From positions 186,001-250,000 of the forward strand of contig NZ_BAZK01000004.1 in NCBI RefSeq assembly GCF_001310815.1: a stretch of DNA of 64,000 bases, written 5' to 3'. The notes below the pieces were generated by a model, which made no database searches, was not told where the DNA came from, and saw only the letters and a program-made list of their open reading frames with translations. Shown here piece by piece: positions 28,691 to 37,801 of the stretch (the first letter of the stretch is position 1; each line of letters opens with the position of its first letter). The translations under genes were made by a program, and so were the position numbers. This stretch comes from Pseudovibrio denitrificans JCM 12308 (GTDB taxonomy: Bacteria > Pseudomonadota > Alphaproteobacteria > Rhizobiales > Stappiaceae).

Positions 28691-30184
28691 ATGGTAGATG
28701 TATCAGCCTCTGCCGGCCAGCCGGATGTTACCGGTGCGGGCGCCGCGATTTCTCTTTTAGATCAGATTATGGAAGAGACGCGCATTCGCCCAGAAGACGA
28801 AGAAAGCTATTCTATAGCGCGCAGAGGCGTTGAGGCGTTTATTTCCGACCTCCTTTCCAGTCAGGAAGTTGATCAGCGGATCAATCGCGTTCTGGTTGAC
28901 CGCATGATCTCTGAGTTGGACTTGAAAGTTTCCTCGCAGCTGGACGAAATCCTTCATGATGAGAAGTTTCAGGAACTTGAATCTGCCTGGCGTGGACTGA
29001 AGCTGCTGGTTGATCGCACGGATTTCCGCGAAAACATCAAGATCGACGTCCTTTCTGTTTCCAAAGACAAGTTGCTGGAAGACTTTGAAACGAGCCCGGA
29101 AGTCGTACAATCCGGCCTTTACAAGCACGTCTATTCCAGTGGTTATGGTCAGTTTGGTGGTGAGCCAGTTGGCGCCATGATTGCGAACTATGACTTTGGC
29201 CCGGGTGCTCGCGATGTAAAACTGCTGCAGTTTGCTGCTTCTGTCGGTGCAATGGCACACGCTCCATTCCTTGCGGCTGCTGGTCCAAAGATGTTCGATG
29301 TTGACGAGTACGTGGACCTGCCTGCACAGAAAGATTTGTTCTCCATCTATGAAGGGCCACGGTTCCGTAAATGGATGGGTTTCCGCCAGAGTGAAGACTC
29401 TCGTTATGTTGGCCTGACCTGCCCTCGTTTCTTGCTGCGTATGCCATATGACGCAGAAGAAAATCCGGTTAACTCCTTTGTTTACAACGAGAATGTGACT
29501 GAAGAGCACGAAAGTTACCTCTGGGGGAACACGTCGTTCCTGATGGCAACTCGACTGACTGAGAGCTTCGCAAAGTATCGGTGGTGCCCGAACATCATTG
29601 GTCCTCAGTCTGGTGGTGCTGTTCACGATCTTCCAGTGCATGTGTTCGAAGCATTTGGTCAGCTTGAAGAGAAAATCCCGACAGAAGTTCTCGTCACAGA
29701 CCGTCGCGAGTTTGAGCTTGCTGAGGAAGGCTTCATTGCGCTGACCATGCGCAAAGGCTCTGACAATGCTGCTTTCTTCTCGGCTAACTCAGCGCAGAAG
29801 CCAAAAATCTTCCAGAACACCAAGGAAGGTAAAGAAGCAGAGACCAACTATAAGCTCGGCACGCAGCTTCCTTACATGATGATTGTGAACCGTCTGGCGC
29901 ACTACATCAAAGTGCTGCAGCGTGAGCAGATTGGTTCCTGGAAAGAGCGTGAAGATCTGGAGCGTGAGCTGAACACGTGGCTTCGACAGTACGTGGCCGA
30001 TCAGGAGAACCCACCTCAAGATGTGCGTTCTCGTCGCCCATTGCGTGCTGCTGAAGTGATCGTTTCCGATGTTGAAGGCGATCCGGGTTGGTATCAGGTG
30101 TCTTTGAAGGTGCGTCCGCACTTCAAGTACATGGGTGCGAACTTTGAGCTGTCGCTCGTAGGTAAGCTGGACAAGGATAGCTAA
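28691..30184 (+). CDS. tssC: T6SS sheath large subunit TssC/VipB
   Basis: The main sheath protein, 497 residues. Family motifs are well preserved: LDEILHDEKFQELESAWRGL, GEPVGAMIANYDFG, GPRFRKWMGFRQSEDSRYVG and the C-terminal RPLRAAEVIVSDVEG followed by KVRPHFKYMGANFELSLVGK. It lies 96 bases after tssB, with no hairpin seen between. Confidence 0.97.
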   Translation: MVDVSASAGQPDVTGAGAAISLLDQIMEETRIRPEDEESYSIARRGVEAFISDLLSSQEVDQRINRVLVDRMISELDLKVSSQLDEILHDEKFQELESAWRGLKLLVDRTDFRENIKIDVLSVSKDKLLEDFETSPEVVQSGLYKHVYSSGYGQFGGEPVGAMIANYDFGPGARDVKLLQFAASVGAMAHAPFLAAAGPKMFDVDEYVDLPAQKDLFSIYEGPRFRKWMGFRQSEDSRYVGLTCPRFLLRMPYDAEENPVNSFVYNENVTEEHESYLWGNTSFLMATRLTESFAKYRWCPNIIGPQSGGAVHDLPVHVFEAFGQLEEKIPTEVLVTDRREFELAEEGFIALTMRKGSDNAAFFSANSAQKPKIFQNTKEGKEAETNYKLGTQLPYMMIVNRLAHYIKVLQREQIGSWKEREDLERELNTWLRQYVADQENPPQDVRSRRPLRAAEVIVSDVEGDPGWYQVSLKVRPHFKYMGANFELSLVGKLDKDS

Positions 30185-30193
30185 GGCTGACTT

Positions 30194-30652
30194 ATGAGAA
30201 AGCGCGAAGATACCGTTGTTTGGGACAGTAGACTTCGGACAGCTCGGGGCAGTTTGTTTGAGCGTTTGATTGCTGATGAGGAGGAGGTAGCTCCTCCTCA
30301 GAGCGTCGATCTGCTGGAAGCCAAAGTAAATTCGATCAAACGTCATTTGGCCAAACTGTTGAATGCCAGAGCAGGGGCTTCTGCTGCTACTCCGGATTTG
30401 GGGCTGGTGGATTTCAACCTGTCCAGTGTTGCGACCAACGATCTGACCCAACACATCGCAGCGTCTATTCGCCAATGCATCGAGAGATACGAACCGCGGG
30501 TGAAGGTGCGATCAGTCCATTTTGTCCGTGATCCCGACAGACCGTTAGAGCTGCGCTTTAAAGCAACTTTGCTCATGCCCGCCCTTAGCAAGGGAGAGCA
30601 GGTGCAAATCGATATCCTCATGAAAGACGGGCATGTCGCCCACATTGTTTAG
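30194..30652 (+). CDS. tssE: T6SS baseplate protein TssE (gp25-like)
   Basis: A 152-residue gp25/lysozyme-fold baseplate wedge protein that triggers sheath polymerisation. It shows RGSLFERLIADEE at the start and the conserved gp25 pattern IRQCIERYEPRVKVRSVHF, with the conserved Glu before Pro-Arg. It lies 9 bases after tssC and 18 before tssF. Confidence 0.93.
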   Translation: MRKREDTVVWDSRLRTARGSLFERLIADEEEVAPPQSVDLLEAKVNSIKRHLAKLLNARAGASAATPDLGLVDFNLSSVATNDLTQHIAASIRQCIERYEPRVKVRSVHFVRDPDRPLELRFKATLLMPALSKGEQVQIDILMKDGHVAHIV

Positions 30653-30670
30653 TCAAGCAGGCAACCAGCT

Positions 30671-32458
30671 GTGAAAGCTTCTTACTTTCAGGACGAACTG
30701 ACGTATCTGCGCGAGAGCGGTCGGCTTTTTTCCGAGCGCAACCCGCGGCTGTCAAAGTATCTGTCTGATGCCTCCACGGATCCTGATGTGGAACGGTTGT
30801 TGGAAGGCTTTGCGTTCCTGACATCAAGATTGCGCGAGAAGCTGGATGATGAGTTGCCAGAGCTCACCCACTCGCTCGTGCAGTTGCTTATTCCAAACTT
30901 CCTGCGGGCGTTTCCTTCAACAACACTGATGCAGATGGTGCCCGTAGAAAAAGCGATTACAGAACGTCAGGTTCTACCTGCTGGCTCGCAAATTCTGTCG
31001 AAGCCAGTTGATGAGATTGTTTGCCCGTTTCAAACCACAGCAGATGTAACCGTTTATCCGCTTGATATCGTCGAGCAGGACGTTCAGCGCTCACGTGAAA
31101 GTACTGTCCTGACGCTTAAGTTCCAGACGCTATCTGGTTTGCCGTTGTCCCGGTTGAGCTTCCGAGATTTACGTTTATGGATCGCAGGAGATGAGGTCGC
31201 CGCGCAGATGCTTTATCTGTGGCTGGGGCGATATTTGAAGGACATCAGTGTTTGCTTTGATTCCGAGGAGGCAGAGGATGGCGAAGTTGCCCGCTATAAG
31301 CTACCGATCTCAGCGTTACAGCCGGGCAGTTTCGGTGGGTCTGAGGCCCTGCTTCCCAATGAAAATTCGGCCTATGAGGGATATCGCTTGCTGCAGGAGT
31401 ACTTCGTCTTTCCTGCGAAGTTCCAATGCTATGATATCGATGGACTGGAGCCATTCTTCAGAAATCGCGAAGAAACAGATTTCTCATTAGAGCTCACGTT
31501 CTCTAGGCCTCTTCCGCCAGAGGTTAAAGTCCGCCCTGGAACGTTCCGTCTTTACTGCGTGCCTGCGGTGAACTTGTTTGCTTATGATGCTGAGCCGATG
31601 AAGATCGATCATAGCCAAATGCGGTATCCGATCAGGCCGACTGCCAATGGGCGTGGTGCGATTGATATCTTCTCTATCGACCGCATTATGAGTTGGCGTG
31701 CTGCAAAAGATCCGACAAGTGGCTCTCATTTGCGAGAGTATCCGTCTTTTGAGTCTTTCCATCACGAAGTTGAACGGGCAGATGGCCTCACTCAGATTTA
31801 CTATCGCTTGCGGCTTCGCGAAGCATTGGGCAAGCGCGGCATGGAGCATCTGGTTTCATTTGTGCGCCATGACAATGAGCGTGCGATCCCGGAGCATGAA
31901 GTTCTGTCCGCAGATCTGAAGTGTTTCCATCCCAATCATGCGATGGAACTGGGAGCAGGGGATGTGTGTGAGCCAACCGGTGAAACGCCAAGCTTTGTGA
32001 CCTTTAAGAACTTGGGGCAGCCAACAGCGCCAGTTTATCCGCCACTGGATGGATCGCTCTACTGGAACCTGATTTCCAATCTTTCTCTCAATTACGTCTC
32101 CCTTCTTGAAAAAGAAGCGTTGAAGACTGTGATTGCGACCTACGATTTTCAGGCGCGCCTGAACCGGCAAGACGAGCGGGTCAGCAAACAACGTATTGAT
32201 GGCATTGTTTCGATTGAGACAAAGCCAGTCGACAAACTATTCCGAGGACAGGCTGTTCGAGGTTTGAAAACTGTCATGTCCCTCAATGAAGAGGCGTTTC
32301 AGAGTGAGGGCGAAATGTTCTTGTTCTGCAGTGTGCTCGCAGAATTCTTTTCTCTCTATTCAAGTGTCAATTCGTTCCACGAACTCATCGTGAATGGAAC
32401 GCAAAATAATGAAGTTTATCAATGGCCAGCGAAAATTGGGCGACAGCCTCTGATTTAA
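30671..32458 (+). CDS. tssF: T6SS baseplate protein TssF
   Basis: TssF is a baseplate wedge subunit forming a complex with TssG and TssE. The 595-residue product has the family N-terminus YFQDELTYLRESGRLFSERN and PDVERLLEGFAFLTSRLREK. It starts with GTG at 30671, judged from the family start and a 18-base gap after tssE. Its 3-prime end overlaps tssG by 37 bases. Confidence 0.95.
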   Translation: MKASYFQDELTYLRESGRLFSERNPRLSKYLSDASTDPDVERLLEGFAFLTSRLREKLDDELPELTHSLVQLLIPNFLRAFPSTTLMQMVPVEKAITERQVLPAGSQILSKPVDEIVCPFQTTADVTVYPLDIVEQDVQRSRESTVLTLKFQTLSGLPLSRLSFRDLRLWIAGDEVAAQMLYLWLGRYLKDISVCFDSEEAEDGEVARYKLPISALQPGSFGGSEALLPNENSAYEGYRLLQEYFVFPAKFQCYDIDGLEPFFRNREETDFSLELTFSRPLPPEVKVRPGTFRLYCVPAVNLFAYDAEPMKIDHSQMRYPIRPTANGRGAIDIFSIDRIMSWRAAKDPTSGSHLREYPSFESFHHEVERADGLTQIYYRLRLREALGKRGMEHLVSFVRHDNERAIPEHEVLSADLKCFHPNHAMELGAGDVCEPTGETPSFVTFKNLGQPTAPVYPPLDGSLYWNLISNLSLNYVSLLEKEALKTVIATYDFQARLNRQDERVSKQRIDGIVSIETKPVDKLFRGQAVRGLKTVMSLNEEAFQSEGEMFLFCSVLAEFFSLYSSVNSFHELIVNGTQNNEVYQWPAKIGRQPLI

Positions 32459-33456
32459 GAGGTGACATGCAGTTTAATGCTCGCAGCTGGTCCTTCTTCC
32501 AAGCTGTTGAGTTGATCCAGCGTTGTTATGACGAAAGCAATGAGGTTGGTACGCATCTTTTGCCAAAAGATGAGAAGATCAACTTCAGTGTTATGCATTC
32601 TCTCGGCTTTCCGCTCTCTGATATTGCCAGTATCGAGAAACGAGATGAGGTAGAAGAAGGTGACGAGTCGATCAGTTATGCTGACTTCAATATGGAAGTC
32701 ACATTCCTTGGCTTGCATGGTTCAAGTTCGCCGCTTCCCTCTTACTATCAAGAGGTTATAGCCAAGTATGATGCGCAGGGCTCCTTGATGAAGGGGTTCT
32801 TTGATTTCTTCCATAACCGCCTTGTTGGCCTCTTGCACCGTTCCATGCGCAAGTATCGCTTCTACGTGCGTTATGAACCTGGGGCGTTGGATCCGTTCTC
32901 TCAATGGGTGTTCTGCATCTTCGGGCTTTCAGATCAGGAAGCTCGTCGCAAATCACCGATCAATTGGGCACGCTTGCTCACATTTGCGGGTGTATTGGCC
33001 TCCCGAAATCGCTCACCGGCTGCCATTGCCAGTGTCGTCTCACATGCCTTCTTTCATAAGGATGTTGAGGTGGAAGAGTGGGTCGCTCGCAAGGTGGACA
33101 TTCCTGCAGCTCAACGCTCCGAACTTGGACAGCACAATATGCTTCTGGGTGAAGACACCATTATCGGGGACAGCGTTTCCGATATCTCCAGTAAGTTCAA
33201 TATCTTCATCAAGAACCTGAGTTTCGTGCGCTTTCAGGACTTTCTCCCGCACGGGCGTGATTACAAGGCCCTGCGAGATCTGGTGGAGTTCATGCTACGC
33301 GATCAGCATGCCTACGACATCAAACTGGAACTTGCACCCAAACAGGCTGCACCTGTTGAGCTTTCCGATGAGTATCAAGGACGGCTGGGTTGGTCGACGT
33401 TTCTCGACAAAGGCGATGAGAGCCCTCGCGAAGTTCTCATTTCAGCGCGGTTGTAG
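32422..33456 (+). CDS. tssG: T6SS baseplate protein TssG
   Basis: TssG is the partner of TssF in the baseplate wedge. The 344 residues contain the family features SFFQAVELIQRCY, NFSVMHSLGFPLSDI, MEVTFLGLHGSSSPLPSYY and LRDLVEFMLRDQHAYDIKLEL. Its start overlaps the end of tssF, which implies translational coupling. It ends 8 bases before tagH. Confidence 0.94.
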   Translation: MASENWATASDLRGDMQFNARSWSFFQAVELIQRCYDESNEVGTHLLPKDEKINFSVMHSLGFPLSDIASIEKRDEVEEGDESISYADFNMEVTFLGLHGSSSPLPSYYQEVIAKYDAQGSLMKGFFDFFHNRLVGLLHRSMRKYRFYVRYEPGALDPFSQWVFCIFGLSDQEARRKSPINWARLLTFAGVLASRNRSPAAIASVVSHAFFHKDVEVEEWVARKVDIPAAQRSELGQHNMLLGEDTIIGDSVSDISSKFNIFIKNLSFVRFQDFLPHGRDYKALRDLVEFMLRDQHAYDIKLELAPKQAAPVELSDEYQGRLGWSTFLDKGDESPREVLISARL

Positions 33457-33464
33457 GAGGTAAA

Positions 33465-34964
33465 ATGAAGCTGGTTTTAGTCATCAACAACACCTCCACG
33501 CTAGAGAACGGCAGCAAAGCCACCGCCACGTTTGAGAAAACCGGTGGGAGCATCGGCTCTGGAGCACAGTGCCATTGGCAGCTGATGGATAGGCACAACT
33601 CCGTCTCCCGCGAACATGTGCGGGTGTTCTTTCAGGATGGTGTTTATTGCGCCGAAGCCGTTGGTGATGAAGGGATCATCGTAAACGGTTCAAACCGACC
33701 AATCCCGTCCGGGCAACGCTTTCGCATTTCAGATGGTGATGTCTGGAAAGTTGGGGCGTTTAAGCTGACAACCTATGTGGTCGCTGAAGGAAGCGAGCTG
33801 GAGGATCATAGCGAGCAGTGGGCGGGCCGCTTTGCAGCCATTGATACCATCGTGTCAGGGCATTTGCAGGATGAAGACGAACAGTCTCAAAGCAACATTG
33901 AATACATCTTGGCCGATCGCCTTGAGAGCGATCTGAGCGAAGACTTTTTCGCAAGCAATCAACGCTCCAACGCGCTTCTTTGTGATCCGGTTGAGGTTCT
34001 TGACCAGCAGGATGAAGAAGGCCTGCCAGGAAATCAGGACCCTCTCTCCCAACTCAATCACGACAGTGAGCCTGAGCAGCAAGAGCAGGATGAAGATCTT
34101 CTGGGCACGCTGGGATTGCAACTCGAATACAGCGGTAAGGCGGTGGGTATCGATGACCCTCAAGCACATCACCGCCTCATGATTATGCCCCAAGCAAAAG
34201 GAAACCACGCAATGTCCACGACGAGTACAGAGCCGGTTGACCCGGAAATGGATAGCTATCTTGAATCCCTGACGAACTCGGGCGGGCAGGAAATGCTGGT
34301 CAGCGATATTCAGGAGACCGAGAGCTGGCATGGGTCGGTTTCTTTATCTGAAACGGGCGAAGAAGGCATGGTGGATCACGTAGTGCTGCGTCCTCTCCTG
34401 TCTGCATTGGGACTACCGATTGGCGATATGAGTTTGCCTGAGGCAAACCGCATTACGCAGGAAGTTGGTGCGGCTTTGAGGACAGCGATTTCCGGTCTGA
34501 TGTCCATTCACGCTCAGCAGTGGGAAGACCGGTCTTCCATGAACGATACCCACTTGCATCCGGTGGAAGACAACCCAATCCGACTGGCGCAAAGCCCTGA
34601 ACAGGCAATCGAAGATTTGCTGCTCGTTCAAAGCCCTGTGCACCTGAATGCACCATCCGCCATTGAAGAGAGCCTCATGCAGATTGAGTTACATGAGAAG
34701 GCAAGCCGCATCGCCGCCGACGAAGCACTGGAAGCGGTTCTGTTTGGCCTTTCTCCTGAGAACCTGACCAAGCGCTTTGCGCGTTACAAAGGGCATGCAC
34801 CTCGTACAGGCGATCTGGATAGCTGGAACTGGCAGATGTACGAGCACTACTACAATGAAATGCGCTCAGGCCGGCAGCGTGGACTAACCCGCATGTTCTG
34901 GGAGATTTTCCGTCAGGTTTACGACCGTGAGATGCGCAGTCATCAGCTCTGTGCTGCGGAGTAA
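33465..34964 (+). CDS. tagH: T6SS-associated FHA-domain protein TagH
   Basis: A cytoplasmic protein with an N-terminal forkhead-associated (phosphothreonine-binding) domain (about 1-105; GGSIGSGAQCHW, NSVSREHVRVFF and the returning strand), a long acidic, Gln-rich linker (about 125-290) and a C-terminal T6SS-specific helical domain (about 310-495) ending in WEIFRQVYDREMRS. In other systems it is the target of the kinase PpkA and is reset by the phosphatase PppA. Neither is visible in this window, so how it would be controlled here is unclear. Confidence 0.9.
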   Translation: MKLVLVINNTSTLENGSKATATFEKTGGSIGSGAQCHWQLMDRHNSVSREHVRVFFQDGVYCAEAVGDEGIIVNGSNRPIPSGQRFRISDGDVWKVGAFKLTTYVVAEGSELEDHSEQWAGRFAAIDTIVSGHLQDEDEQSQSNIEYILADRLESDLSEDFFASNQRSNALLCDPVEVLDQQDEEGLPGNQDPLSQLNHDSEPEQQEQDEDLLGTLGLQLEYSGKAVGIDDPQAHHRLMIMPQAKGNHAMSTTSTEPVDPEMDSYLESLTNSGGQEMLVSDIQETESWHGSVSLSETGEEGMVDHVVLRPLLSALGLPIGDMSLPEANRITQEVGAALRTAISGLMSIHAQQWEDRSSMNDTHLHPVEDNPIRLAQSPEQAIEDLLLVQSPVHLNAPSAIEESLMQIELHEKASRIAADEALEAVLFGLSPENLTKRFARYKGHAPRTGDLDSWNWQMYEHYYNEMRSGRQRGLTRMFWEIFRQVYDREMRSHQLCAAE

Positions 34965-35029
34965 GCGGGATGGAGGATCAGTACACCCAATACCTTCAGC
35001 TTCCAAAATAATAAGGCGGCTAGCAGAAA

Positions 35030-35590
35030 ATGAACTGGGGTTGGACACAACACGCGCTCCTGAAAAAGAGCTTACACTTGGTCTGCATGTTCGTAGCACT
35101 TCTGGTGCTGGGCGCATGCGAAGCGCAGAAGATACCTGAGAAGGTTTTCAAGGTGGTCATGGATCCGGGCATCCCAGTGGGAGAGCCTAAAGACCAGCCG
35201 AGCCTGATTGATGTCACCATTTTCTCTGAGCCGGGATCAAACAAGAATGATCTTGGTGAGAGTGTTCCCATTGATGTCTGGGTCTTTCAGCTGGGTGATG
35301 ACGGCAAGTTGCTTCAGTCCTCGTTTGAAGAGGCGACGGAAGACTACGAGAACGCTCTTGGAACCACCTTTGTTGACGTGAAAGAGGTTCAGGTCATGCC
35401 TGGGGAGTCAAAGGTTGTGACCGAACTGGAGCTGGATAAGGAAACGGTCTTCATCGGTCTGGTTGGTGGATATGCCAAGCCTGAGAAGGTCGACTGGCGC
35501 GCAGTCGAAAAGGTCAAGCCCAAGGGAGAGACGTACAAGCTACTTGCTGTGATCAGCAGAAAAAAAATTATCACAAACCTGCATCGATAG
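35030..35590 (+). CDS. tssJ: T6SS outer-membrane lipoprotein TssJ
   Basis: TssJ anchors the TssM-TssL complex to the outer membrane. The 186 residues have a lipoprotein signal ending in the lipobox LVLGAC (Cys about residue 31) and a beta-sandwich with GEPKDQPSLIDVTIFSEPGS and VPIDVWVFQL. It lies between tagH and tssK. The 65-base gap before it contains no gene. Confidence 0.88.
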   Translation: MNWGWTQHALLKKSLHLVCMFVALLVLGACEAQKIPEKVFKVVMDPGIPVGEPKDQPSLIDVTIFSEPGSNKNDLGESVPIDVWVFQLGDDGKLLQSSFEEATEDYENALGTTFVDVKEVQVMPGESKVVTELELDKETVFIGLVGGYAKPEKVDWRAVEKVKPKGETYKLLAVISRKKIITNLHR

Positions 35591-35619
35591 GTTTGAGAGC
35601 AAATAGGTTTATTTAGATT

Positions 35620-36968
35620 ATGTCACTGCGAAATCATGTAATTTGGCGAGATGGCTTGTTTTTAAAGCCCCACCATTTTCAGCAGCAACAGCGATACTTA
35701 GAGCATCTTATCCGCTCTCGCAGCGAAGCTATTGATCCTTACCAGCATGGGGTGAGCCGGTTGGAGATCAATAAGGAAAGCCTTCTGCATGGCAAGCTGC
35801 TCGTTGATTATGTGCTCGGCATTTTCCCCGATGGCACAACAGTTGATGTGCCCGGGGAGACCATGGCACCAGCACCTTTGGATGTGAGCGGTGAAAATGT
35901 CGTGGGCCAGACCGTTTATCTGGCTTTGCCACTGCGCTCAAATGGCGTGCCGGAGGTCGAAGATCCGCTTAATCCTCAGGATGCGACCAGAATGCGCGCC
36001 TTCTCTCAGGATGTGCGCAACAACACCAGCTCTGACACAGAACCTTTCATGGTGGATGTGGCGCAGTATCGTTTGCGCCTGATGTTGGAACGTGAAGATC
36101 GCTCGGCTTTCACCTGCTTACCGTTGACGCGCATTCGGAACAAAAACTCAGATGGCAGCGTTGTGCTGGATGAGGAGTTCCTGCCAATGGCCTCGACCAT
36201 CGATGCCCAGCCACGTTTGCGCAAAACGCTTGATGATCTGGTGGGATTGCTGAGGCAAAGAGCAACGCACATTTCAACGCGTATGGGCACGCCCGGTCAA
36301 AGGGGTGTCTCGGATGTATCCGACTTTCTCATGCTGCAAACGATCAACCGGCTCTGGCCTGAATTTCGACATACATCATGCTTAAAGGCGTGCACCCAAG
36401 AGAGCTTTACAAGATCTTTTCCGGTGCCGCAGGAGAACTGGCGACATTCACCAATGAACAACGGATGCCGACATCCTGGCCTGCGTATCACCATGAAGAA
36501 CCTCAGGTTTGCTTTGATCCGGTGATCAGCTCACTGCGGCAATCATTGTCGACGATCTTCGAAGCGAATGCGATTGCGTTACCGTTGAACAAGCAGAAGT
36601 ACGGGATCATTACATCTCCGCTCAATGATCGCTCACTGTTGAACTCAGCGATCTTTGTGGTTGCTGTGAAAGCCAGCATGGAGCTCGAAGAGCTAGCAAA
36701 ATCCTTCCCAGCTCAAACCAAAGTCTCTTCCATTGAGCGTATTCGTGAGCTGATCCATCTGCATTTGCCGGGTGTGGTTCTGCAGCGGTTGCCATCTCCT
36801 CCGCGGCAGCTGCCTTATCATGCCGGGTTCTCATACTTCCAGTTGGATGCCAACTCAGCAGGCTGGCAATACATTGAAAACGCGAGTGGTTTTGCCTTCC
36901 ACATAGCTGGTGAGTTTGCCGATTTGCAGCTGCAGTTCTGGGCTATTCGCAACGAAAGGACGGCATGA
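35620..36968 (+). CDS. tssK: T6SS baseplate protein TssK (frameshifted)
   Basis: TssK connects the baseplate to the membrane complex. The N-terminal part is classic (VIWRDGLFLKPHHFQQQQRY), as is the C-terminal part (GVHPRELYKIFSGAAGELAT, then QLPYHAGFSYFQLD). The two are in different frames; one base is missing near 36371, where DFLMLQTINRLWPEF should run directly into the VHPRELY helix. The corrected product is about 449 residues, the usual size. The last bases overlap the ATG of tssL. Confidence 0.93.
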
Positions 36969-37786
36969 TGAGTGAAGTCGCAAATCTGTTTGACGCTAGC
37001 GATCCTGAAGTTGCAGAGGATGTGTCTGTCGCAACAGCGGAAAGCGTTCCGCAGAACCTGAAGGATGTTTCTCCGAGACCTGTTCAACACATCAGCTTTC
37101 CGATGCGGGGGCACAGCATCAATAAGATTATTGATGCGAGCCAATCATTGCTGGCTTTGATCTCGCGTATCCCGGAAGTCTCAGAGAACAACAAGCTGGA
37201 TTACCTCCATAAGGATGTTCGGGCAGAGATTGAATCTCTGGAACTTGAACTCCAGCGTGAAGGGTTTGATCGGGCGACTATTCTGGCTCACCGCTATTGC
37301 CTTTGCTCCGCAATTGATGAGGCGGTGATGTGCTCTCCATGGGGGCAAAATTCTGACTGGTCAGAGCGTAGCTTGCTAGCGCTGTTTCATAGCGAAACCT
37401 GGGGCGGAGAGAAGTTCTTTATCGTTCTCAGCAGGTTGATGCGGGATCCGGTTCGGTACATCGAGTTGATAGAGTTCTTGTATGTGCTGCTTGGTCTCGG
37501 TTTTGAAGGCAAATACCGGGTCATGCACAACGGCAAGCTGCAGCTTGAGGAAATTATGCGGGACGTTCGCCACATCATCCGTCAGGAGAGAGGCGAGGGG
37601 ACTTCTGAACTCGGTCAATCAGAAAACAAAATCATAGAAAAAGCGCATGTTGTTCATTGGCATACGCCTGTTTCCCTTGTTTGGATTAGCCTTTTTATTT
37701 TGTGCGCACTGACCTACGTCGGGTTTTATTGGCAGATCGACCAATACACCGACGGCGTTGTCACTCAACTGCGTGAAATGCTTTAG
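36965..37786 (+). CDS. tssL: T6SS inner-membrane protein TssL/DotU
   Basis: A tail-anchored inner-membrane protein that binds TssM. The 273 residues have the DotU cytoplasmic domain with AHRYCLCSAIDEAVM, WSERSLLALFHSETWGGEKFF and LIEFLYVLLGLGFEGKYR. One C-terminal membrane helix follows (TPVSLVWISLFILCALTYVG, about 236-255). There is no OmpA-like peptidoglycan-binding extension, so wall anchoring would need another protein. Confidence 0.95.
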   Translation: MMSEVANLFDASDPEVAEDVSVATAESVPQNLKDVSPRPVQHISFPMRGHSINKIIDASQSLLALISRIPEVSENNKLDYLHKDVRAEIESLELELQREGFDRATILAHRYCLCSAIDEAVMCSPWGQNSDWSERSLLALFHSETWGGEKFFIVLSRLMRDPVRYIELIEFLYVLLGLGFEGKYRVMHNGKLQLEEIMRDVRHIIRQERGEGTSELGQSENKIIEKAHVVHWHTPVSLVWISLFILCALTYVGFYWQIDQYTDGVVTQLREML

Positions 37787-37801
37787 TTTTGGAGATCGGG
37801 T

